Origin: CAIYRG01 sp035318785
GTDB lineage: Bacteria; Pseudomonadota; Alphaproteobacteria; Micropepsales; Micropepsaceae
Direction of reading: 5' to 3'
NCBI GenBank assembly: GCA_035318785.1
Contig: DATHDZ010000312.1
Location: forward strand, 1 to 32,220
DNA length: 32,220 nucleotides
This document shows positions 7,883-15,606 of the stretch, one piece after another (positions within the stretch are counted from its first letter, which is position 1; each line of letters starts with the position of its first letter). The position numbers and the translations under genes were made by a program. Below the pieces are notes generated by a model. The model made no database searches. It was not told where the DNA came from and saw nothing but the letters and a program-made list of their open reading frames with translations.

Positions 7883-9919
7883 TTAGGATGGCGATCTGAA
7901 CGCGATCAGCTCGGCGCCAAAGCCAGCTCCGCTGATAGCCAGCACGATGTGCTGCTTGCCGCCCAGCATGTACGTCATCGGCGATCCGGTTTGCCCCGCG
8001 GGCATATACACAGCGCCGAGCTCCTGCCCCGTCGCCTTGTCATAGGCGCGCAGCATGCTGCCGCGGCGGCCGTCCGGTGTCGTGGCGAAACCGGGGTCGC
8101 CTGCAACCACCAGAGTCTTGGTGACGAGCGTGCCAATGCGCCCATTGCGTCCGGTGCGTGGAATGTTCATGCCCCGGAGCGCCGGATGGTTCTTGATGTT
8201 GTCCGGAGTCTCGCCATGCGCAACCTGCCAGACCAGATCGCCCTTGTTCAGATCGATGGCCGTGATGCGGCCATAGGGCGGTTTCACCAAGGGCAATCCC
8301 TGCACGGTGAGATTGGGACCGTCTTCACCACCGCCGCCAGGCGCCGACGCGGCGGCGGCCGGCGCCGATTCTTCACCGCGGACAAATCGCATATCGGACT
8401 GTCCAGGCTTGGGCGGCACCAAACCTAGCGGCGAGATCACCGTCGAGGAATGGACATAGATCATCTTGGTTTCGGGATCGAACGCACCGCCCGGCCAGTT
8501 GGCGCCGCCCCCCGTTGACGGCAGCATCAGAGTGCCGAGCGGTCCTGGATATTTGCTGACCACGGGCGGCGTGAATTGCGGCCCGATTTTGTATTTGGCC
8601 GCGAGGGCCGCGCCTTGTGCCTTGAGCTCCGGCGTGAAGTCGATGAGGTCGTTGAGAGAAACGCCCTGTCGGTCATAGGCGGGAGGCTTTGTCGGGAAGG
8701 GTTGCGTCGGCGAGTACCACTCGCCGGGCACATCTCCCGCCGGCACCGGCCGCTCCTCGATCGGCCAAACCGGCTGGCCGTTTGTGCGGTCGAAGACATA
8801 GAAAAAACCCTGCTTGGTCGGCTGAGCGACGGCCTTGATCGCGCGGCCGTTCACGGTGATGTCGGCAAGGATCGGCGCGGCCGGGATGTCCATGTCCCAG
8901 ATGCCGTGGTGCACGAGTTGATAATGCCATTTGCGCTGCCCGGTCATCAGATCGAGCGCGACCAGGCTTTCTCCAAACAGTCCACTGCCTGGGCGATGAC
9001 CGCCATAATAGTCGCCGGTCGGCAATTCGATGGGCAAGTAGACCATGCCAAGCTCTTCATCGATCGATATTTGGCCCCACGCACCGGCATTGCCGGTCTG
9101 AGCCCAGGATTCCTGTTCCCATGTGTCGTTGCCGAATTCGCCGAGCAGCGGAATGGTATGGAAGATCCACAGACGCCTGCCGGTACGCACATCGAAGCCG
9201 CGGATGTAGCCCTTTTCGTTGTTCCTTCTTCTCGGGATGCCGCCGGACAGGTGGGCGGCGCCGACGACGATCACATTGCGGCCCACGATCGGCGCCGAGT
9301 GAAGGCCGATTTCACCATTGATCAAATCCATGCGCTGATCGTCGTCGAGCTTTAAGTCGACCACACCATTGGTGCCGAAGCCGGCGACGGGTGTGCCTGT
9401 CTTGGCGTCGAGCGCAACCAGCCGGTAGCCCGGCGTCACATACAAAATCCGCGCCGCTGTACCGTCGGTCCAAAAGGCGAGCCCACGGCCCGACAATCTG
9501 CGCGGCGCGGCTGCGCCGCGTGGGCCCTCGTCTTCTCTGTGCACCCAGAGGATTTCGCCGGTTCCTGCATCGAGCGCCACGACATCGCGGCGCGTGCCGA
9601 CGGTGGAGTACACGACCCCGCCGACCATAAGCGGCGTGCCTTCGAAATTGATCTCCGGGCGGGCGCCAAACGCGTCGGTCTTGAAACGCCAGGCGACTTC
9701 GAGCCGGCTGAAATTGTCCTTGGTGATCTGGTCGAGGGCTGCGTATCGCGTGCTGCCAAGATCGCCGCCATAGCTGCGCCACTCACCGGCCGAAGGTGCA
9801 TTGGAGGCCGGCGAAAGTCGCGCCGGCGGCTGCTGCGCCAGCACGGGTCCGCCTGCCGCCATCGCCAATGCTCCGACCGCAGTGCTCGCCAGAAGAAATT
9901 CGCGCCGTTGCATGTCCAT
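7883..9919 (-). CDS. PQQ-dependent dehydrogenase, glucose-dehydrogenase-like, Tat-exported
   Basis: The protein has 678 residues from the ATG at 9919, with GGAGG six bases upstream; an ATG at 9913 is also possible. The N-terminus MDMQRREFLLAS is a twin-arginine signal with cleavage near VLAQQ (about 28-30), so the enzyme is periplasmic. It has the repeated tryptophan-rich blades of the quinoprotein propeller (for example GEILWVHR, GRRLWIFHT, GQRKWHYQ). WDMDIPAAP and GGGANWPGGAFDP match the family of quinoprotein glucose, quinate and related polyol dehydrogenases. There is no membrane-anchor domain, no CxxCH haem site and no cysteine at all, so the adjacent-cysteine disulfide of methanol-dehydrogenase types is absent. 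A glycine/alanine-rich insertion lies near EESAPAAAASAPGGGG. Substrate is unknown. No PQQ synthesis genes are in the window. Confidence 0.92.
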   Translation of the reverse strand: MDMQRREFLLASTAVGALAMAAGGPVLAQQPPARLSPASNAPSAGEWRSYGGDLGSTRYAALDQITKDNFSRLEVAWRFKTDAFGARPEINFEGTPLMVGGVVYSTVGTRRDVVALDAGTGEILWVHREDEGPRGAAAPRRLSGRGLAFWTDGTAARILYVTPGYRLVALDAKTGTPVAGFGTNGVVDLKLDDDQRMDLINGEIGLHSAPIVGRNVIVVGAAHLSGGIPRRRNNEKGYIRGFDVRTGRRLWIFHTIPLLGEFGNDTWEQESWAQTGNAGAWGQISIDEELGMVYLPIELPTGDYYGGHRPGSGLFGESLVALDLMTGQRKWHYQLVHHGIWDMDIPAAPILADITVNGRAIKAVAQPTKQGFFYVFDRTNGQPVWPIEERPVPAGDVPGEWYSPTQPFPTKPPAYDRQGVSLNDLIDFTPELKAQGAALAAKYKIGPQFTPPVVSKYPGPLGTLMLPSTGGGANWPGGAFDPETKMIYVHSSTVISPLGLVPPKPGQSDMRFVRGEESAPAAAASAPGGGGEDGPNLTVQGLPLVKPPYGRITAIDLNKGDLVWQVAHGETPDNIKNHPALRGMNIPRTGRNGRIGTLVTKTLVVAGDPGFATTPDGRRGSMLRAYDKATGQELGAVYMPAGQTGSPMTYMLGGKQHIVLAISGAGFGAELIAFRSPS

Positions 9920-9970
9920 TGGATCCCTCCCTATGCCCACCAAATATTGTCTGTCCGCCCAGTCTAACCT

Positions 9971-9993
9971 GAAAACCTCTCCCTTCGGAGAAA
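9971..9993 (-). terminator. Weak intrinsic terminator candidate after pdxH
   Basis: On the minus strand, a few bases after the pdxH stop, TCTCC-GAAG-GGAGA forms a five-pair stem that two G-U pairs may extend. It is followed by GG and TTTTC. The short stem and tract make this tentative. Confidence 0.35.
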
Positions 9994-9997
9994 GGGA

Positions 9998-10615
9998 TTA
10001 CGGAAACAGATGATCCGTCTTCCAGGAGTCGCCTAGGGCCTCGCGGCTATAGCGGATGCGCTCATGCAGCCGGAACGGCCGGTTGCGCCAGAACTCGATT
10101 GTCAGCGGCTGCACGCGGAAGCCCGACCAATGCGCCGGCCGCGGCACGGTTGAGAGCGCGTATTTCGCGGCATAGCGCGCCACTTCTCTTTCCAAGGCGA
10201 AGCGTCCTTCCAAAACCCGCGACTGCCGCGATGCCCATGCGCCGATCTGGCTGTCTTTCGCGCGCGTGGTGAAATAGGCGTCCGCTTCCGCATCGCTGAC
10301 CCGCGTGACGGGACCGCGCACGCGCACCTGCCGGCGCAGCGATTTCCAATAGAAGCAGAGCGCTGCGCGCGGATTGGCGGCGATCTCCTCGCCCTTGGCG
10401 CTTTCGAGATTGGTGTAGAAGACGAAGCCTTCATGATCGACATGCTTCAACAGAACCATGCGCACATCGGGTAACCCATGCGCATCCACCGTCGCCAGCG
10501 CCATGGCATCGGGATCGTTCGGCTCATGGGCTTTGGCTTGCGCGAACCACTCCCGGAAAAGCTCCAGCGGTTCATCGGCCGGTACAAGTTCCTGGTCTTG
10601 GAACGGAACGCTCAT
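9998..10615 (-). CDS. pdxH: Pyridoxamine/pyridoxine 5'-phosphate oxidase
   Basis: The protein has 205 residues, normal for the family. It oxidises pyridoxine or pyridoxamine 5'-phosphate to pyridoxal 5'-phosphate with FMN and oxygen, in the cytoplasm. Visible family features are PDVRMVLLKHVD and FVFYTNLESAKGEEI in the FMN-binding part, FYWKSLRRQVRVRG (substrate and FMN contacts), and the C-terminal signature around QPLTIEFWRNRPFRLHERI. The ATG at 10615 overlaps the TGA of the upstream substrate-binding protein gene as ATGA, which implies translational coupling. A weak terminator candidate follows the stop. Confidence 0.96.
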   Translation of the reverse strand: MSVPFQDQELVPADEPLELFREWFAQAKAHEPNDPDAMALATVDAHGLPDVRMVLLKHVDHEGFVFYTNLESAKGEEIAANPRAALCFYWKSLRRQVRVRGPVTRVSDAEADAYFTTRAKDSQIGAWASRQSRVLEGRFALEREVARYAAKYALSTVPRPAHWSGFRVQPLTIEFWRNRPFRLHERIRYSREALGDSWKTDHLFP

Positions 10616-11634
10616 TTATACAGCCGGTCGATGGCGCCACTCTTGTCGAGCGCCTCGACAAAAGTGGAATCATAGAAATCCTCGGCCTTATATTTGCGCA
10701 TTTCAGGCGAATCGTAGATCGAAAGCGTGGCCCTTATGCCCTCGACCGCGGGATAGGGCTTCTTGGGAATCTCCAGCGCCTCGCGGTACATGCGGTCCTG
10801 CGTCGGTGCATCTTTAATATTGAACCATTTCACCAGCGCCGCACTGAACGCCGCGCGGTTGGTCTTCATCAGCGCATCGGCTTCGATGGCCGCCTTGACG
10901 AAGCGGGCCGCCGTGTCGCGATTGGCCTGCAGCCAATTCTTCTCGGCCAGGATCGAAGAACCCGCGACCGGAATCTTATACGCGGTCAAATCCATCACAT
11001 CGTTAAGCTTCCTCTCGGATGCCATTGCGAACAGCATTCCGCTCCCAAGCAGGGCGTCCTCGCGGCCCTCGAGCAAGGGATTGAGCGCGTTGCCGCCGCC
11101 TACCAGTGTGATGTCCTTGCCCGGCTCCCAACCCATTTTGCGCGCAAAGCCCACGGCACCGACATGGGTGACGGCACCTGGCACGGAATAGCCCAGCCGC
11201 TTTCCTTTCAGGTCCTGTACCGATTTGATGTTCGGCGAAGCGATGATGTGGTCGCGGATGATGCTCTCCGTCGTGGCGAGAACGACGCGGTGGATGGCAC
11301 GCGCATCATTGGCGACGCGGTAGATCATCGGGCTGCCGCCGCCGATGCTGATCGGCGCCGAGCCGATATCGTTCCTGACGAATTGGGCCGGCACGCTGAC
11401 CCCGGAATTGCGCGCAACCTGGGCAGCGCCCGGAGTGATGAACTGGTGCACGTCGAGGCCGTTCCTGGCGTAGATGCCGGCATCGGCCGCGATCAGGAAG
11501 GACACCTTGTTAAGCGAGACGTCACCGAGCGCCACATCCAGAGAAATGAGCTTGTCGGCCGCGCCGGCCGGCAAAGCCGCCAGACTCAGCAAGAGCCCTA
11601 GCAAAAGCCATGATCTTCCCCAAGAAACCGCCAT
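10612..11634 (-). CDS. ABC transporter substrate-binding protein, NMT1/SsuA-like
   Basis: The protein has 340 residues with a signal peptide (hydrophobic 9-24, ending PAGAAD). The mature part has the NMT1/THI5/SsuA type II binding-protein pattern: KVSFLIAADAGIYARNGLDV at the start of lobe 1, ISIGGGSPMIYRVAND, DLKGKRLGYSVPGAVTHV and LNPLLEGREDALLG. It would bind a small organic ligand in the periplasm for an ABC importer, but no permease or ATPase gene is nearby. The ATG at 11634 has GGGAGG six bases upstream. It is first in a two-gene unit with pdxH, with which it shares an ATGA overlap. That makes a pyridine- or pyrimidine-like ligand conceivable; this is inference from context only. Confidence 0.85.
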   Translation of the reverse strand: MAVSWGRSWLLLGLLLSLAALPAGAADKLISLDVALGDVSLNKVSFLIAADAGIYARNGLDVHQFITPGAAQVARNSGVSVPAQFVRNDIGSAPISIGGGSPMIYRVANDARAIHRVVLATTESIIRDHIIASPNIKSVQDLKGKRLGYSVPGAVTHVGAVGFARKMGWEPGKDITLVGGGNALNPLLEGREDALLGSGMLFAMASERKLNDVMDLTAYKIPVAGSSILAEKNWLQANRDTAARFVKAAIEADALMKTNRAAFSAALVKWFNIKDAPTQDRMYREALEIPKKPYPAVEGIRATLSIYDSPEMRKYKAEDFYDSTFVEALDKSGAIDRLYK

Positions 11635-11745
11635 TTTTTCCTCCCGAAGCCGCGCTGCCGTTTGATCATAACGGATGGGGAGCCGCGGGACAGGCCCTTA
11701 CCCTGAAGGGCAGACTCTCCCTATATTGAGACGGCAAAGGGAAGA

Positions 11746-12735
11746 ATGATGCGCGATCCGTACGAGATTTTGGGTGTCACCAAAAAAGCCACCGAGGCCG
11801 AGATCAAGAAAGCCTTCCGCACGCTTGCCAAGAAACATCATCCCGACACCCATGCGAACGATCCCAAGGCCGTGAAGAAGTTTCAGGAGATCAGCGCCGC
11901 CTATGAAATCGTCGGCGACAAGGAGAAGCGCGCCCAATTCGACCGCGGGGAAATCGACGGGGCCGGACAGCCTAAGGGCTTCAATCAGGGCTTCCATCCG
12001 GGAGGCGGCGCAGGTGGATTTGAGCAAGGCTTCGAGGGCTTTCGCTCACGCGGCGGTGGGACTGGCGGGGCTGGGCCACAAGGCTTCGAGTTCCAGTGGA
12101 GCGGCGCGGACGGGTCCGAAGGCCTGAAGGCCGACGACATTTTCGCCGACCTTCTCGGTGGTCTTGGCCGCGGCGGGCGGCGGCGCGCCCAGCCCAGAAA
12201 AGGGCCCGACGTTCAGCTCGAGACCACGGTTTCCCTGACCGAAGCCGCGCTCGGCGGCACCAGGCGTGTCGTGCTCGCTGACGGGCGCCAGCTCGAAGCG
12301 CGCATTCCGCCCGGCGTCAAGGACGGCCAACAGATTCGGCTCAAGGGACAAGGCGCGCCGGGGGAGAGCGGCGGACCGCCCGGGGACGCGTTCATCACCA
12401 TCCACATCGCACCCCACCCGTTTCTCGAGCGCGACGGGCTCGACTTGCGGATGGACCTGCCGGTCACGCTCAAGGAAGCGATCCTCGGCGCCAAAATACC
12501 CGTGCCGACATTGACCAGTTCGGTGACACTGACGATCCCGCCTCATTCCAATAGCGGGCGCACCCTCCGACTCAAAGGCAAGGGATTGCCTGGAGCAGGC
12601 GGCGAATCGGCGGGTGATCTCTATGTGCGTTTGATCGTGACACTGCCGGAGCCTGCCGATCCCAAGCTCGATGAATTCGTCAAGAACTGGGGCAATGATT
12701 ACGATCCGCGGGCGAAACTCAAGATAGTTCCCTGA
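11746..12735 (+). CDS. DnaJ-family co-chaperone, CbpA-like (no zinc finger)
   Basis: The protein has 329 residues. A J domain at about 4-68 carries the HPD motif (32-34) that stimulates the DnaK ATPase. A glycine/phenylalanine-rich linker (about 78-130) follows. Two C-terminal substrate-binding beta domains come next, with ARIPPGVKDGQQIRLKGQG and TIPPHSNSGRTLRLKGKG. The four CxxCxGxG zinc motifs of DnaJ proper are absent, so this is the CbpA/DnaJ class B type. Two consecutive ATG codons (11746 and 11749) follow GGGAAGA; the second has the better spacing. It is divergent from the substrate-binding protein gene, and fabI follows on the same strand, an order also seen in related Alphaproteobacteria. 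Confidence 0.93.
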   Translation: MMRDPYEILGVTKKATEAEIKKAFRTLAKKHHPDTHANDPKAVKKFQEISAAYEIVGDKEKRAQFDRGEIDGAGQPKGFNQGFHPGGGAGGFEQGFEGFRSRGGGTGGAGPQGFEFQWSGADGSEGLKADDIFADLLGGLGRGGRRRAQPRKGPDVQLETTVSLTEAALGGTRRVVLADGRQLEARIPPGVKDGQQIRLKGQGAPGESGGPPGDAFITIHIAPHPFLERDGLDLRMDLPVTLKEAILGAKIPVPTLTSSVTLTIPPHSNSGRTLRLKGKGLPGAGGESAGDLYVRLIVTLPEPADPKLDEFVKNWGNDYDPRAKLKIVP

Positions 12736-12799
12736 TTCGATTCCGTTCGCGCGACCACGAGTGTAGTTTCGTGGCAACACAACAATCGAACAACATCGC

Positions 12800-12829
12800 T
12801 TGGCGTGCGGCGCGCCCCTCCGCTATAGG
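12800..12829 (+). promoter_or_regulatory. Candidate sigma-70-type promoter for fabI
   Basis: TTGGCG (12800-12805) and TATAGG (12824-12829) are separated by 18 bases. The site lies just before the two palindromic elements, so a transcript from here would carry both in the fabI leader. The hexamers match consensus only partly. Confidence 0.3.
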
Positions 12830-12838
12830 ATGGAGGCA

Positions 12839-12913
12839 CTAGTGTTGCGAATCCGAAATTCGCAATGGCTTGGGCAACACTCCGGGCGAATTTCGGATTC
12901 AGAGCCACACTAG
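12839..12913. repeat. Palindromic element 1 upstream of fabI
   Basis: Outer arms CTAGTGT (12839-12845) and ACACTAG (12907-12913) enclose perfect 15-base inner arms at 12849-12863 and 12886-12900 (GAATCCGAAATTCGC and its complement). It is a non-coding, MITE/REP-like structure between the dnaJ-like gene and fabI. Confidence 0.85.
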
Positions 12914-12926
12914 CAATCTATTGAAT

Positions 12927-13004
12927 CTAGTGTGGTTTTCGGATTTTAAGTTCCTAAACGCACATGCCAAGAAAATCTTAGGAACTTCAAATCCACCACA
13001 CTAG
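12927..13004. repeat. Palindromic element 2 upstream of fabI
   Basis: Nested inverted arms are CTAGTGTGG/CCACACTAG (12927-12935 and 12996-13004), GGATTT/AAATCC (12941-12946 and 12989-12994) and AAGTTCCTAA/TTAGGAACTT (12948-12957 and 12978-12987). It shares its terminal sequence with element 1 and ends 14 bases before the fabI start, next to the AAAGGA ribosome site. Confidence 0.88.
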
Positions 13005-13018
13005 TAAAGGATCAGCGT

Positions 13019-13843
13019 ATGGGCAGTTCAGGCATCATGGAGGGGAAGCGCGGGCTGATTATGGGCGTCGCCAATGAGCGCTCGATCGCTTGGGGCATCG
13101 CCCAGTCGCTTGCCGCCCATGGCGCCGAGCTCGCCTTCACCTATCAGGGGGAGGCATTCCGCAAGCGGGTCACACCGCTTTGCGAGCCGTTGCGACCCGC
13201 TGCGCTCATCGATTGCGATGTCTCCTCGCCCGCCTCCCTGGATACCGCCTTCGCCGAGCTCGCGACGAAATGGGATCACCTCGACTTTGTCGTTCATGCC
13301 ATCGCCTTCTCCGACAGGGAACAGCTCAAGGGCCGCTACATCGATACGACGGCCGACAATTTCGCCATGACGATGAACATCTCCTGCTATTCGTTCACGG
13401 CGGTTGCGCAACGCGCCGAAAAGATGATGCCGAATGGCGGCAGCTTCCTCACCCTGACCTATTACGGCGCCGAAAAGGTCATGCCGCATTACAACGTCAT
13501 GGGGGTGGCCAAGGCCGCGTTGGAAGCGAGCGTGCGCTATCTGGCGGAGGATCTCGGCAAGAAGAACATCAGGGTCAACGCGCTGTCCGCCGGACCTATC
13601 CGCACCCTGGCCGCCTCAGGCGTCGGGGATTTCCGCTATATCCTGAAATGGAACGAGTTGAACTCACCATTGCGGCGAACCGTGACGATTGCCGAAGTGG
13701 GCGATTGCGCGCTGTTCCTCTTGTCGGACCTGGCGCGCGGGGTTACGGGCGAAATCATGCACGTTGATTCCGGATACCATATTGTCGGCATGAAGGCGGA
13801 AGACGCGCCCGATATCGCTGTCGTCAAATACGATGGCGCCTGA
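13019..13843 (+). CDS. fabI: Enoyl-[acyl-carrier-protein] reductase [NADH]
   Basis: The protein has 274 residues. It reduces the trans-2-enoyl-ACP double bond in the last step of each fatty-acid elongation cycle, in the cytoplasm. It is an atypical short-chain dehydrogenase: the nucleotide site is GLIMGVANERSIAWGIA (12-28) and the catalytic pair is Y158-x6-K165, with a further tyrosine at 148-149. LSAGPIRTLAASG is the FabI flexible substrate-loop region. The start at 13019 has AAAGGA just upstream. An internal ATG at 13037 (MEGKRG) has no better ribosome site. Two palindromes precede it. The 3' end overlaps the next gene by 11 bases, so both are probably co-translated. Confidence 0.96.
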   Translation: MGSSGIMEGKRGLIMGVANERSIAWGIAQSLAAHGAELAFTYQGEAFRKRVTPLCEPLRPAALIDCDVSSPASLDTAFAELATKWDHLDFVVHAIAFSDREQLKGRYIDTTADNFAMTMNISCYSFTAVAQRAEKMMPNGGSFLTLTYYGAEKVMPHYNVMGVAKAALEASVRYLAEDLGKKNIRVNALSAGPIRTLAASGVGDFRYILKWNELNSPLRRTVTIAEVGDCALFLLSDLARGVTGEIMHVDSGYHIVGMKAEDAPDIAVVKYDGA

Positions 13844-14459
13844 GCTAAAACAGGGAATAACCCTCTATTTTGCCCGCCACGGCGAAACGGTGGCCAATGT
13901 CGAGCGCCGGTTTCAGGGCCGCAACGATACGCCGCTGACCGAGCATGGCCGCATACAGGCGCGCATGCTGGCCGTGATTCTTGCGGAATTTCTCGCAGGC
14001 CAGCCCGCACCGCGCTTCGTCTGTAGCCCGCTGCCGCGCGCACGCGCGACGACGGAGATCATCCTCGACGCCCTCGGTTTTCCCCGCAAATACGACACCG
14101 ACCCGCGGCTGATGGAGATCAATCTCGGAGACTGGAGCGGCCTTACCGACGACGAGGCCCGCGCGCGCGATCCGCAGATGTGGGACAAGCGAATCCACGA
14201 CAAATGGAACGTGCGTGTGCCCGGCGGTGGCGAGAACTACGCCATGGTCGCCGAACGGCTCACGGAATGGATCAAAGAGCTCGACCGAGATACCGTCGCG
14301 ATTTCGCATGGCGCCGCCACACGGATCCTTCGCGGCTTGTTGTTGGGCCTCGGCTGGCAGCAGATGTCAGCGCTCGATGAACCGCAGGATTGCGTTTTCC
14401 GCTACCGTGATGGGGTGCTGACGCGCCATGAATATCAGGGTCCCTTGCCGCCGGTTTGA
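13833..14459 (+). CDS. Histidine phosphatase family protein (phosphoglycerate mutase-like)
   Basis: The protein has 208 residues. The phosphohistidine motif is ARHGET with H16. Other family features are LTEHGRIQA, the CSPLPRARATTEII segment with a conserved arginine, LMEINLGDWSG (catalytic acidic region) and VAISHGAATRIL with the second histidine. Members remove phosphate from small molecules or proteins. True cofactor-dependent mutases are longer, so a phosphatase is more likely; substrate unknown. It starts inside the 3' end of fabI and is followed by aroC 34 bases later. A phosphatase between fabI and aroC also occurs in related genomes. Confidence 0.9.
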   Translation: MAPELKQGITLYFARHGETVANVERRFQGRNDTPLTEHGRIQARMLAVILAEFLAGQPAPRFVCSPLPRARATTEIILDALGFPRKYDTDPRLMEINLGDWSGLTDDEARARDPQMWDKRIHDKWNVRVPGGGENYAMVAERLTEWIKELDRDTVAISHGAATRILRGLLLGLGWQQMSALDEPQDCVFRYRDGVLTRHEYQGPLPPV

Positions 14460-14493
14460 CGCCCCTTGGCCGGTTGCCTAGAAACGGAACGCC

Positions 14494-15594
14494 ATGTCGC
14501 ATAACAGCTTCGGCCACCTGTTCCGTTTCACAACCTTCGGCGAAAGCCACGGGCCGGCAATCGGCTGCGTCGTGGATGGCTGCCCTCCTGGCATTGCGCT
14601 GACCGAAGCGGACATCCAGGTCTATCTCGACCGCCGTAAACCCGGCCAATCCAAATTCGTCAGCCAGCGCAAGGAACCCGATACAGTCCGCATCCTCTCG
14701 GGCGTGTTCCAGGACGAGCGGACGGTGAATCAGGTGACGACCGGAACGCCGATTGCGCTGCTGATCGAAAACGTCGATGCCCGCTCGAAGGATTATGGCG
14801 ATATAAGGGACAAATTCCGCCCCGGCCACGCCGACTACACCTATTGGGCCAAATATGGGTTACGGGATTATCGCGGCGGCGGACGGCAATCGGCGCGCGA
14901 GACCGCTTCTCGCGTCGCAGCCGGCGCCATCGCGCGGAAAATCTTGGATCGCATGTATGGCGCCGTCACGGTGCGCGCCGCGCTCATCCAGATGGGCAAA
15001 TTGAAGATCGACCGCTCGCGCTGGGATTGGGATGAAGTCACGCGCAACCCGTTCAACGCGCCCGATGCCGGGGTGGTCAATCAGTGGGCGGATTATCTCG
15101 AAGGATTGCGCAAGGCGGGATCGTCCATCGGCGCGATCGTCGAGGTCGTGGCCGACGGAATCCCGGTCGGACTTGGCGCGCCGATCTACGGCAAGCTGGA
15201 CGCCGATCTGGCGTCTGCCTTCATGAGCATCAACGCCGTCAAAGGCGTGGAGATCGGCGCCGGTATGGGGGCGGCTGCACTCACCGGCGAAGAAAACGCC
15301 GATGAGATGCGCCGCGGGCCGGACGGGAAACCCGTCTTCCTCTCCAATCAGGCGGGCGGCATCCTGGGCGGCATTTCGACCGGACAGCCGATTGTCGCGC
15401 GTTTTTCGGTCAAGCCAACCTCGTCAATCCTCACGCCTCGCAAGACCATCGACATCGCGGGCGACGACACCGAGATCGCGACCAAGGGTCGGCATGACCC
15501 CTGCGTTGGCATCCGCGCCGTGCCGATCGGCGAAGCGATGATGGCGTGCGTCTTGGCCGACCACGCGCTGCGTCACCGCGCGCAGATGGGCTGA
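14494..15594 (+). CDS. aroC: Chorismate synthase
   Basis: The protein has 366 residues, the usual alphaproteobacterial length. It converts 5-enolpyruvylshikimate 3-phosphate to chorismate with reduced FMN, the last step of the shikimate pathway. Signatures are FTTFGESHGPAIGCVVDGCP at the N-terminus, the central RPGHADYTYWAKYG and RGGGRQSARETASRVAAGA regions, and a C-terminal RHDPCVGIRAVPI with conserved arginine and histidine. It follows the histidine phosphatase gene. It converges with the C13 peptidase gene, which ends 12 bases away on the other strand. Confidence 0.98.
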   Translation: MSHNSFGHLFRFTTFGESHGPAIGCVVDGCPPGIALTEADIQVYLDRRKPGQSKFVSQRKEPDTVRILSGVFQDERTVNQVTTGTPIALLIENVDARSKDYGDIRDKFRPGHADYTYWAKYGLRDYRGGGRQSARETASRVAAGAIARKILDRMYGAVTVRAALIQMGKLKIDRSRWDWDEVTRNPFNAPDAGVVNQWADYLEGLRKAGSSIGAIVEVVADGIPVGLGAPIYGKLDADLASAFMSINAVKGVEIGAGMGAAALTGEENADEMRRGPDGKPVFLSNQAGGILGGISTGQPIVARFSVKPTSSILTPRKTIDIAGDDTEIATKGRHDPCVGIRAVPIGEAMMACVLADHALRHRAQMG

Positions 15595-15606
15595 CGCTTT
15601 GTCAAT

